Part shown: positions 24,901 through 36,618 of the stretch, piece by piece
Position numbering within the stretch: the stretch's first letter is position 1
How the letters are laid out: every line of letters starts with the position of its first letter
Source: Ichthyophonus hoferi
Taxonomy: Eukaryota; Opisthokonta; Ichthyosporea; Ichthyophonida; Ichthyophonidae
Direction: 5' to 3'
Length of the DNA stretch: 64,000 bases
Assembly (NCBI GenBank): GCA_002751075.1
Contig: NAOQ01000052.1
Span: 111,765-175,764 of the forward strand
Made by a program: the position numbers and the translations under genes
The notes under the pieces: model-generated
What the model saw: the letters and a program-made list of their open reading frames with translations, nothing else
Told to the model about the DNA's origin: nothing
The model's database searches: none

Positions 24901-27900
24901 AAATCACATTCTATTCTATTTTATGCTAATCTATTCCATTATATCCCAGTATATTTTATTTTAACATATAATATACTGTTATATGTTACAGTATGGTATG
25001 ATACTCTCTCACAAGCCGTATCACCAAAACATATTATACATTATAGTATGCCACCTTGCTATACTCTATTATATCACAATATACTACACTACATTATATT
25101 ACACCTTACCCTACCCTATCCTACCCTATAGTACTATGCAAGACCCTCTTCGCATACAGTTACTTACCTGACAGTACGGTGTAATGGCAACCAGTTCAGG
25201 AGCAACGCTAATAGACTCAGGAATCTCAAAATCAAACTCCTCTTCCACAGGCTCTTCTTCCACAGGTGCTTCATCAGCCTTCCCATTACTAGAAAGAGAT
25301 AATTTCGATAACCTTGGAGGACTGTACAGACATAAGAGAGCAATGGGACAGGGACGGTAGAACGGTAGTATAGGTTAGGTTAGGTTAGGTTAGGATTGGC
25401 CAAAATAGGATAGAATGGACGTACATGCATATATATAGAACTGCATACATACATACATATATACACACTGACAGAGACCAACACGTACAGTTCGTCAACA
25501 TTTGTCATCCTCATCTCTATAGCTTTTAACCTTTCAATGAAACTACCATTTAGCATATTTCCTCTCATTACAGTATTCCCAGTAGCCCTTGTATTGTCAG
25601 AACCCTCGTTGGTACCGGAATTATCCCCCCCATCAGTTGGCTGATTAACAACACTATGTGAGGCAGTTTTTAAACTGGAAGTAGATGTTTTTCGGAGTGG
25701 AGGTACTGAATCATTTGCTCTTGCTGCTGCAGCGGCTTTTGGAGGTCTTCTAGAATAAGGTGGGGGTACAGCAGCAGTGTGTGCATCTTCGGCCAGGTTA
25801 AGCTCTGGGAGCGTCTGACGTCGTTTGCTAAAAGAGGGAAACTTTGATAGATAAAGAGAAGGAGAAGTTAGTGTTTGTTAGCAAAGGGTTGGCTATAACA
25901 ACTACAGCACAGTAAGATAATAACTACATCGGTTAAGAATATTATATATCAATTGGAAACAAAATTGAGTGAAATATCAAGACGTATTTTATCAATGATC
26001 CTTATATAACCAAAATACGAATACGTCTGTGACAGAGAATACTTTGCGTTGATTCATTCTTTCTAAAACAATACCATATATAGTCCTACTATACAACATT
26101 CAATTGGCGACCCGATGTCTGCGAATAAGTCATTAGAACTACCACAGATTATTATAGTTATTATTTACATTTTAATAAGCACCTCTTATTGATCATTCTC
26201 ATTGTGCAATTTAAACAAAAACATATGATACCATCTAGTTATATTTCTTTCGCTTTCATCATTTCTCATATCTTCACTCCAGCTCAATACCTATCTATAA
26301 ATATATTTAGTGTATTGTTCTTATATTTTATGTATCTTATACATCCACTTTATATCTATATCACTTATATAAGAACTATGTGTGATCTACCGCTAGAAAA
26401 AAAAATGTATATTCATTTTAAAAATTAAAAAATAGTTATAATATATATCAACATATTTTACTCTATAGATATATCTTCTAGTATAAAGGCAAGAGTTCGT
26501 TCCCGCCCTTTAAAATAATTCTATCGTACAGATTGGATATTAAATTATAAAGGAGACCTCTAATCAGGTTGAACTATGTACTCTGTCATAACGTCATAAC
26601 GTAGGCAACACATATAACCGACTACTACCTTTTGTTTATCTTACTGTACGCCACTCCGTATATATCATTTCATACACATACGTGCTTATTGACTAATACG
26701 TGTTATGTATAATAATATAGAAACAGTAAGAAATAAAAAATATGAAATGTTTGAAGAATAATTATTTAAAATTCTGATAAATGCGATCACACTTAATAAC
26801 CATAAAACAAAAACCAAATTTATGAAAGAAAATAAAAACACAGCTTTTGTGTTAATCAGCCTCTGGCAATTAATAACGATGTCTGTAATTATTGTATTTG
26901 TGTCTATTTTTTTATATAGATTTTTGTTTTAGTAAATTCTTTTAAAATTTAGTCAACCACACTTAAAAACACTCTCACTTCAGTTCAAAAACAAATAGCG
27001 GTCAACAGTAAATATAAATTTAAAGCGCCTTTCAACTTGTAGACAAACGGTTGTATAAGAATATATATTATAGTATATTATGGTATAGTATAGTAGATAT
27101 AGAAAAACAGAGGAAAAAGAAGTAATTGGTAGTAATTATAATATATATACTACAATATACATGGAAAGTAATATACCTTTCCAAAAGCGCCGCCTTCACT
27201 GGGAAGAAGAGCAGACATGCTCCGCATTCTAGGAAGAGAGATAATGATCAAAACACACTCAGTTATGTATATGTATATGTATGCACATGTCAATACCAAA
27301 CACAATGTATAATGATATATGCTAATGTAATAAAGGTTTAGTATATATATATATGTGTGTGTGTGTGTATGTACGTATATTTCACAAAACAAACATAAAC
27401 CGAGTTAAATATTAATGACTTCAAAATTTAAAATTTAAATATAAATCAGTTGAATGAATTTTTAATCATAGTTGGTGGTAGTAACATCATTCTATTGGTT
27501 ATAATGTTCCTGTTAAAATTCAATTCGTGTTCAAGAGATTTACCTTCCTTAATAGGTAAAAATAATGGTTTGCAAGATATAGTATAGTCAGAAAGAAAGA
27601 GAAAGTAAATAATAATAATAAATAAGAATAGCAGTTGGTTGTATATGATTATATGATACACCATGCTGGGTAATATTGTAAACTAAATTAGTAGTGAGGT
27701 ATATTGGTGGGTAAGAATATAGGTAATACATCCCATTGGTAATTATAGAGAACGTAGAAATACCCATTATTAGCGTCGTAAGCCTGGTTTTTATCATCGG
27801 ATGAGCCGTCATTCTGTAATTAATTAATTAATTACCATTTCATATTTAGTAAATATATATATAACAATATATTTGATAATGTCTAATGGTTAGTATGGAA

Positions 27901-30900
27901 TTACCCCAAGTTTATGTAACTATATTGTATTTAATTCAATTGTATATCTATTACCTATAGAATATATGAAATATATAATATATATATATAAGGTATATTA
28001 GAGAGATAGAGGGTATCCTATACTATTAAAGTACTGAAGGCTAGAAAAGGTTAACAATTCAAAACAAAAACAAATAATAGTAACTGGATGGAGAGAAACA
28101 TAAATGGAACAGAGACAAGATAGTCGAATAAAAATACAAATAAAACTGATTCTGGACAACAGCTTTTATTTAAAATATCATGCATAAAATTATAAATATA
28201 CCCCATGAGTGGACGTGCCGGCGGGTACACAGGAACATCTGTATAGATATTGGTTAGAAAATAATGTCATTGTATAATTATCCAAAATGTTGCATATTTA
28301 TCATTGGGTGCTGTAAATATTTGTTATTAATAGCTAGATTGAAGTGGGTGAGTGGATAGGAGACAATATAGTGTAAATCATGTATGTTTATGATTGGTTA
28401 TTAATCATGCAAAAGATATTATAAAAATAATAATATATAATAATAACATACATACCTAATACTTTTTTCTACCTTGGCCTTAATAATAATCTTAAACTTT
28501 AACTCATCCGGAGAGGGATATTCATTTCTGTTGTCTAGTCTCTCGGTCAACAGCTGTGAAATGAGCATTGGTTGTAATTAACTGTCCACCTTGGCTGTAA
28601 AATGGCTGTAATCATACATATCGATGGGTTGAGTTAATACAACATTGTTGTATTAAGTTAGAAACAATATAATAAAAAAATATGTTAGAATAGGGAAAAG
28701 ATGTCAGTGGTATATATAATAATGTTTAAAGGGTTGTGGAGGAAACAGAGAACGAAAGAGCAAAAGGGTAAGAGAGGACATGGTTGGTGTTGTTATGCTG
28801 GTTGCTATGCTTGTTGCTATGTTTGTTGTTGTTTTATGCTATTATACTTTTGGTAAATTGTACTATTATTGTTAACTATTAGTATTATAAGTATGATGTT
28901 TTCGATGATTTTTGTGTTGTACTGCTACTATTATTATTAGAAATAATGGTACATTATAGTAATAGAACATGCATAAGTTAGGATAAAATAGAGAAGTGGA
29001 GATAATATGGTACAGAGAAAATGCAAGACACAGAGATAGATAAAGAGTGAGAACAAAACAAAAAATTAAAAAGAAAACAAATCTTAATATACGGGTATTT
29101 TGGTATAGAATAAATTTCTAAATCCAAATCCATAACTACTATTCTGCTCACATATTGGTATATAATTACAATAGGCTTATGTAGGTACATACATACATAC
29201 ATACATACCAATAAACGTACACTATAACCAGCGAAAAAATGAAAGATTAGATACTTACCATACTACCAAAAACAGTATGACACATATTGGCAAAGTTAGT
29301 CTGTTGAATATGACTTAAATGGTTTTCTAAAGATAAAATAACTGGATAGGCAGATGTTTGGAAGGCCGAGTTACGAATTGCTACTAGGACGTCATAGGCC
29401 GGTACAGTAGAACATAGGGTTAAGCCTGTGTGTAAGTAGAGAGAAAGAAAAAAAGGGGAGGGAAAGGGTTTAGAATGAGTTTAATAGTATGACAGTATGA
29501 TAATATGATAATATGATAGTGTGATAGTATGATAATATGATAGTATGATAATATGACAGTATGATAATATGACAACATGATAATATGATAGTGTGATAGT
29601 ATGATAGCATGATAATATGACAGTATGATAATATGATGGTATGATAATATGATAATATGATAGTGTGATAGTATGATAATTTGACAGTATGATAATATGA
29701 TAGTATGATAATTTGACAATATGATAGTGTGATAGTATGATAATATGATAGTATGATAATATGACAGTATGATAATATGATAGTATGATAGTGTGATAGT
29801 ATGCTAATATGATAGTAGAATAGTAAAATATTAAAATAGTAAAATAGAGGATGTGGAAAGCATTATGACGTATGGGAGGTGGAATATGTGTAGATGTACA
29901 TGTATGTGTGATTGTATGTGTATGATAGTATGTATGTAGATATACACATACTTACTATTACAAATATATATATTGGAGCACTTAATAGTCCCATACAGAT
30001 ACATAAAACATACCATGTGTAATGATTGGCTGGTGGTCGGGGCCATCCCATAGGTCTAGCTCCACACAGCGGCAGCCTGTAAGAACTGTGATTAGTGCAC
30101 TGAAAACCATTATACATTACCTTCTCTTTCTCTCTTTCTCTGTATTCTTTCCACTCAGCCTCTAATTATCCTTTTTAACCTCCTCCTCTTTCTCCTCCCC
30201 TCTCTATACATATCCGTCCCTCCAATCATTATTCTTGGTGCAATGTAAATGGTTTTAACTCGTCATAATTGGAGAGATTATATTTAATTAGATAGTAAAT
30301 AAATGGTATAGCATGAAAAGCAAATAATAACACATCATATAAAACCATAACACCAATAATAATATAAAAAAATATAAAAAATGACCTACTTATTCTATAT
30401 GCTATATATATACATCAACACGATATAATTGGAGTATAATCATTCTACTCTCCCCGCCCGCCCCACCGTCTCCTCTTCTCTCTCCCCCGGTGTCTAATCA
30501 CACTAACCACACTAATTACACAAATTAATTACCTACCCACAAGTAAGGGATAAATATAAGCCTCCACGTGAGATATGCCCTTATATTGATCATTAAGTAG
30601 GTAGGTGTTATGGGAGGTATTAATCCAGTAGTGTGACAATGGACGACTCATATCGTGGCACACGGTGCCCTTTTCCTTACGGTCCATCCACGACATCTCT
30701 CCTACAGGTACGTTTTAATATTTAAATTTAAATTTCAATTTAAAAAGTATCGAGGAGTATATATTAGTAGCTAAGCTATATATATATATATGTAGTCATA
30801 AATTAATGCTGAACATTATCCTACACTTAGGTATTAGTACTAAAGATTAACAGAGAATTCTTAGAGATAAATATTAATTAACGGCAAGTTTATTTTGCTT

Positions 30901-33900
30901 ATTAAGCTATATACATACAGACATAACAGTATGACGGAACATAAAATACTATAAAATGACATCACTGTAGCGTAGATTAATTGGATCCAAATCGTCAGCT
31001 AAAATTTCCGAATACACTAACTAACAACTTAGAGGACACCCACAAGAAAAATGAGTCGTGCATGGATGACATACAACCAATCCATGCAAAATAGAAAGGT
31101 ACCAAAGTCTGTGACTCAAGTATATCAATATGGTTATTGGCTGGCATAAATTACATTAATTATCTATAACAAAATATTGGCTGATTATTAATTTTAATAG
31201 CTTGATTGGTTACCAAATCCTATAGTGATTTTCAATGGATATTATTTCATGTTTAGCATACATGAATAAAATTATAGATACAAACATTCATAGTACATAC
31301 ATACGTACATTCATACAGAGATACATACATAAATAGCTACCAAAGCATTATTTCTCACCTGAAAGTAAAAACGCATTGAATCCAGAGAGGGTCAGCTCAG
31401 AAGCTTTATCTACACCCGCGACATCATGCATAAGTTTATCAATTAATGTTTGGCAGCCACTCACTGTCCACTCTTCTTCCTGAAAATTTTAAATAAATCA
31501 TTAGCCAATCAGGTTATATAGTTAATATATATACCATAGTCCCAGTCTATTTATAAATCCGATCGGTCTTATATACATTTTAAACCTTTCTCAATTAACC
31601 CTTTTTATTTCTTATATTCCCTATTTGTTTTTACCTAGTTTAAAATATACAAGTAATAATAATATATAAAAATAAAACATGACAATGCTGTATCTATCAC
31701 GTCAGACTCATTGACTTCTAATATTATATACAACTATATATATATCACTTATATTATTCGAAACAAGTATGCTTTTATTATTGTATTGTTATTAAAATAA
31801 TATATATATACATACATACATATACAGACATATATAGATACAGACATATATAGATACAGACATACATATAGCCATACATACATACATACATACATATATA
31901 CATACATACATACATATACAGACACACATACATACATAACTATAACTATGACTAAAACACTAAAGAGGAAGCAAAACTTACTTGCTGCTCAGTAGTCAAA
32001 AACATATGCAACTCTGTTGCAGTCATAGTTGAACCGCTTGCATATTTACAAAAGAGATTATTTAAAGGCGGATAGGGTACCAGTTGAAAATAAAAATCTA
32101 CAAAATCACCCCACGATACATGGGCGCTCTTTTTTTGCTGTAGAGAAATCGTTACCTCAGTTTACGTATAGTAAAAAGCAATACATATAGGTGTTTGCGT
32201 GTGTGTGTGTATATATACATATATTTATATATACGATGATTCTTACAAGTCTGATTCATGTTTATTTTCTCTCATACATACTTGCATATATATATATATA
32301 TATATTAGTATGTATGGTATAGGGCACATAAATGGCTAAAGACAAAACAAAGTAATAGCCGCAAATAACATATAAAAACTAAAAGACTAGATATAATAAG
32401 AGTTGCTCGGAAGTAATATAAGCATTTTAATGCATTAAAATCTGTTTAGTGGGTGTGTACGTAACTTATCCTATACTTTATAAGATCGCTTATATAGATC
32501 ATAAAAAAAAAGAGAGAGAGAGAAATCTACAATTAGACAGAAACAGAATAAAAAGATTAATATAGGGAAACGTGTAGAAAAAAAGAACGAGATAAAAACT
32601 TAACATGAGTGGAATAATACATAATATACAAGTGCTAGTATAAATAATAAAATAAAATAAAAGAACCTATAATACATAAACATAACACAGAGTAAACAAG
32701 CAACAACCTACAATACGTAAACAAACACCAACCTACAATACATGAGCATAACACAGAGGAAACAAACAACAACCTACAATACATAAACATAACACAGAGT
32801 AAACAAACAACAACTTAAAATACGTAAACAAACACCAACCTACAATACATGAACATAACACAGAGTAAACAAACAACAACCTAAAATACATGAGCATAAC
32901 ACAGAGTAAACAAACAACAACCTAAAATACATAAGCTTAAGACAGAGTAAACAAACAACAACCTACAATACATGAACATAACACAGAGTAAACAAACAAC
33001 AACCTACAATACATAAACACAACACAAATTAAACAAACAAAAACCTACAATACATAAACATAACACGGAGTAAACAAACAATAACCAAGAAATAACTAAG
33101 TAAGGAAAGAGGTCTACCTTACAGGATGCTTCATAAAACAGAGTCTTTTCATATTGATCATTAATAGTTTTAGCATATGAGATAGCCGAACGTACAGTAG
33201 GTACTAGTACTCCCCCTTTGGGGGAAAAAGATATGCTCTCGTAGCAGGCGCTTAACAGACTGTGTATAGGAAGAAGAGGATAGCAAGGGAAGTATGGAAA
33301 TGTATTATGTTATAGGTTACTTACGTTGTGTTTTTTTGTTTTGTTTTTTATTAGCTCAATGTCATGTTTGACAGATTTGTGTTTCGTGTTATAAAGTAAT
33401 AACCAGTTTTATCAGCAGGAATTATCTACTCCCTTTTAGAAACAGAACTCAATAATATATAAGAATCCTGGTTAAAAACAATATTATGATAGGCGAATTA
33501 TACAGATTATTCGCAAATTCAATAATAAAATCATTGGAGTTTTTTAAAGAAAAAATCAATTTAAAATGGAAAAATATATATTATGAATGTGTTATACAAT
33601 CTACTCCTTATGTGTAATTGAAGAGTCAGCTAGTCTGATACAAAACGTACTATACATTGGTTTAAAATGATTTAAAAATCATTTAAAATGGAGTAAATTA
33701 GCTTGAATTCATAACGGGGAAATATGCATAGCTGGAATAGTTATACCATTATGTAAAGAAAGATAAAGAGATACGGATAGAAGAAATATATTATATAAGA
33801 GTGGATATAGTATATTATACTATGCTATATTATTGATTATCCTATTATACAAAAACAAAACTAAAAAGAAAAAAGAGATAGAGATTAAGAAAGAGAGAGA

Positions 33901-36618
33901 GAGAGAGAAAAAGTAAAATGCGAGAAAGATAATGTAAAATAGGAAAGACATATTACTTTAATTGTAAGCAACGGTAGCTGGAATTTAATTTGTTTTCACT
34001 ATTATGCATGCTTAAAACCTGAATACCATCTACCCACTGGTCGCATTCTTCCTTCGAGTTGCATATCACTGGATGGCAAGTGTACTTGGGTCAATGAATC
34101 ATAGAATGTATGTATGTATGTATGTATGTATGCACGATAGTATCCTAGTATGATATTATAATAATATAGTAGTATAGTATTATGATAATATAGTAGTATA
34201 GTATTATGAAAGTATGAAAGTATCATAGTATGATGGGATGTTATAATGGTAGTATGTTAGTATATTCGTATGCATATATATAATATAACAGACCTGTATG
34301 CATTACCCAAATATATGAAATGTATATTTAAAAATACACACACATACATGCACACATATATGCATGCGTATACATACAATATAAAAACATACATCTATCC
34401 AATAATTTAACAGAAATTTCAAAACAATCAAACTGTTTCTCTCTCCCTCCCTACCCATGCCTATTGCTATCATCAAATGCATACATATATATATCTAGTA
34501 TATGTATTGTATATATATATATTATATGTATATTTATCTAGTATGTATATTGTATATATATCTAGTATATGTATAGTATATATATTTTATATGTATATAC
34601 ATACCATCAAATGTACTCAACTGAGTCCATGGACCCTCTGGTGCTAGCATAAGCAAGGAAAACGACTGGCTTTTAGCCTTAGGAAATGGAAAATATGAAA
34701 ACGTTCTTGAATTTTGACCCAGTTGCATAGCCAATGCATCTTCCAGTAAAACTACAAAATAATTATAGCGCAAGAGAGTAAAAGAATTAATTATATGGGA
34801 GAAATATGATACAAGAAAGAGAGTTTGAAGTAAGAAAATAATTGGCTCCAATGCATTCTTGATCTACGCAATAGTAAATGAGGATGATAATAAACCAATG
34901 TACTCAATGGCTTTGGGTTAGCTCAAGATTATTGATGGTTATACAATGGGTAATTACACTGGATTAGCTTATAAATGTGGCTAATGTGGTAATGACCTAC
35001 AATGATATGCATCCAATGATCATCTATCAACCATGGTTAATCTTTCTTTTAATCAACTCCAATCATCAACCATTCACCCTTTTCTGCACCTCATCTTATT
35101 GATTATGTCATTTCACTGACACTTAAACACACGTGCATCCAATTATATTATCATATTACCACGCATGTCCTTAAATTTCATTGGTTAATAGATTTCCTTT
35201 GGCTCCCTATTATATTCATTTCTATCTTATACATTTATACATTTATATATATATAGGAAATTGAAAGAACCTCAGCATGCATACGATTTAATATACATTA
35301 TATACTATATAATACATACAAATATCACGGCATTCGATAAACACGTATTAACATGCCAGCCCCTTCCCATTATTTTCACATCTATTTCCAGTCAACCATT
35401 CTACCTTCTTATAATTAATTAATTAATCAATCAATTTCTATACCCTTATCCCCTGTATCAATCTGCCATAATAGAAGCATTAAACATCCTCATGGCCTTT
35501 CAAATCAATGATATAAAACAACAAGCCAGTAACACATACACATACACATACTTATATTATGAAACTTAAACACCCTGTCCCTCTCCCGCCACATCAAGGC
35601 CAGTCGATTGCGATCCAATCGCATAAAGCGAGTGTTAGGCATCTCAGTACTGGATAAGATTTTAATCACAGCATAATCACGTTGGAGTGAACGTACACGT
35701 TCCTCCTCGTCTGTATAAAAAGGAAATGAATAATTATAGTTTATACAATATATAATCCTCCCATATATATATGGTTTTGTAATGTATGTATTTAGTTTTA
35801 TATATATATATGCAATCTGCCGTGCATGTATGTTGTGTTGTATCAAATACGAAGCTAGTAAAAATAAATGTATGTGTATACCTTTATGCATTGCAACTGA
35901 ATATAAACTCAATGTATACATGTAGAAGTGTGCTAATATCTATAAAACCACAAAAGCAAATATATCATATTTTTAATTTAATCTATGCGTCTAACTAAAA
36001 GAAAATTATTCAATTGCGTATATGTGTGACTTAGTCGACGCACGTATGTATATTAGTGTACATAAATAAATAAACTTATATATGTATATTCCCATTTAAT
36101 ATATATATCTAAAACACCAATTTAATTATTTATATACCCATGCTAAAACACAAAAATACATATAGAAGCCTATATGTATAATAAAATTTACAAATCTATA
36201 CGAGTAATAATGCATTATTTCTGGTACAACATAGGGACATAGGGGAGACAGAAATTGTTATATTACATTATATTAATATTAGATTGGATTAGATTGAGCC
36301 GCCCTATTATATTATACTAAACCATATTATATTATGCAATACAACTGCATATATAACAACTAAGACCGAAATAAACATACAAACCATACCATCTTTAAGC
36401 GGGGGATCAGTACGAAACAAAGAAAGCATAGTAGGTACTTGGTTTGATGGCGGAGCATGCTGCGCCAAATTGAAATTAAATAGATCTCTGAAAAATTTGA
36501 AGCGTGTACCGCTGCTTGGGGGGTTGACAGAAGGGACAGAAGTCAAAGCATCACCTTTTTCCTCATTGGTTTTATCTGTCGACTGAACTGTCGACTGTTC
36601 TGTCGGCTGATCCATCAT
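18930..36618 (-). CDS. Phosphoinositide-specific phospholipase C (delta/eta-like), 22 exons
   Basis: Cleaves PtdIns(4,5)P2 into IP3 and diacylglycerol at the plasma membrane. Exons: 36618-36390, 35710-35552, 34751-34605, 34068-33957, 33259-33118, 32137-31982, 31479-31359, 30701-30537, 30076-30014, 29425-29259, 28553-28473, 27813-27764, 27228-27177, 25841-25489, 25321-25168, 24650-24552, 24122-23978, 23076-22934, 22032-21949, 20926-20887, 20097-19975, 19147-18930. All phases agree; the total is 3,003 nt, 1,000 residues plus stop. Order: PH, EF-like, X, long linker, Y, C2, with no SH2/SH3, RA or GEF domain. Subfamily is uncertain: the layout fits delta, while the ~190-residue X-Y linker resembles eta. 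The least certain borders are the exon 14 acceptor (CAAAG) and the exon 18 donor (GTCTGT). Confidence 0.95.
20757..20791. repeat. (ACAT)n microsatellite, PLC intron
   Basis: Nine ACAT units downstream of exon 20. Confidence 0.9.
21370..21405. repeat. (CTATC)n pentanucleotide repeat, PLC intron
   Basis: Five to six CCTAT units between exons 19 and 20. Confidence 0.85.
22934..24650 (-). other. PLC exons 16-18: catalytic Y domain (residues 718-846)
   Basis: Exon 16 has [16 protein letters not shown]. Exon 17 has [17 protein letters not shown] with Arg765 and Tyr767 matching Arg549 and Tyr551 of PLC-delta1, then [20 protein letters not shown]. Exon 18 starts [20 protein letters not shown]. These complete the TIM-barrel second half. 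Confidence 0.93.
25168..27813 (-). other. PLC exons 12-15: long X-Y linker (residues 515-717)
   Basis: A Ser/Pro/Ala-rich linker with a PPPY motif ([10 protein letters not shown]), an Ala run, and an acidic stretch ([12 protein letters not shown]) just before the Y domain starts ([12 protein letters not shown]). In PLC-beta, delta and epsilon an acidic X-Y linker blocks the active site until membrane contact, so the same autoinhibition is likely here. PPPY is a classic WW-domain ligand. Confidence 0.8.
25369..25394. repeat. (TTAGG)n tract, PLC intron
   Basis: Four to five perfect TAGGT units, the pentamer of arthropod telomeres, in the intron between exons 14 and 15. It is too short to be a telomere relic with any confidence. 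Confidence 0.8.
28473..30701 (-). other. PLC exons 8-11: catalytic X domain (residues 356-514)
   Basis: [13 protein letters not shown] gives His386-Asn387, CVELDLWDG gives Glu416 and Asp418, ITHG gives His431 and VILSLENH gives Glu465. Spacings equal those between His311, Glu341, Asp343, His356 and Glu390 of rat PLC-delta1. FKIIIKAK gives Lys512 and Lys514, the substrate-phosphate lysines. The full catalytic set is present, so the enzyme should be active. Confidence 0.93.
29475..29850. repeat. TATGATAATATGATAGTATGACAG minisatellite, PLC intron 9
   Basis: About 375 bases of degenerate 10-base units (TATGATAATA, TATGATAGTG) starting about 50 bases upstream of the exon 10 acceptor. The Ile/Tyr/His-rich minus-strand frame is a repeat artefact. 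Confidence 0.9.
31800..31940. repeat. (ATAC)n microsatellite, PLC intron 6
   Basis: Interrupted CATACATA units with ATATAGATACAGAC variants, just downstream of the exon 6 donor on the minus strand. Confidence 0.85.
32640..33090. repeat. ~41-bp minisatellite, PLC intron 5
   Basis: About ten tandem units containing CCTACAATACATAAACATAA and CACAGAGTAAACAAACAACA. Some units carry a variant (ACGTAAACAAACACCA). The array ends about 28 bases from the exon 5 donor at 33117. Confidence 0.9.
33957..36618 (-). other. PLC exons 1-4: N-terminus and PH domain (residues 1-216)
   Basis: Residues 1-76 are polar and low in complexity (Thr, Pro, Ser, Gln). Exons 2-4 follow the PLC PH pattern: [15 protein letters not shown], then [46 protein letters not shown] and VDGIQVL. 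The C-terminal helix ([11 protein letters not shown]) matches the PH-domain Trp helix. PH domains of this type bind phosphoinositides, though the Lys/Arg cluster is weaker than in PLC-delta1. Confidence 0.85.
34105..34260. repeat. (ATGT)n and AGTATGATA repeats, PLC intron 3
   Basis: Seven or so GTAT units followed by the AGTATAATA-type decamer array, just upstream of exon 4 on the minus strand. Confidence 0.85.

Larger units (their letters stand above)
31359..33259 (-). other. PLC exons 5-7: EF-hand-like region (residues 216-355)
   Basis: Exon 6 has [15 protein letters not shown] and [15 protein letters not shown], the usual PLC EF lobe that precedes the X domain. Exon 7 ends [14 protein letters not shown], the standard entry into the X domain. 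I cannot find a complete DxDxDG calcium loop, so these EF hands look structural rather than calcium-binding. Confidence 0.8.

Noticed and set aside
26189-27392. Several frames of 70-80 codons in PLC introns
   Set aside because: Low-complexity and overlapping on both strands; only 27177-27228 within this stretch is a PLC exon.
29420-29719. 99-codon minus-strand frame rich in Ile, Leu, Ser, Tyr, His
   Set aside because: Translation of a decamer minisatellite in PLC intron 9.
34002-34226. Minus-strand frame over PLC exon 4
   Set aside because: Wrong frame; the frame giving [13 protein letters not shown] fits the PH domain and the exon phases.
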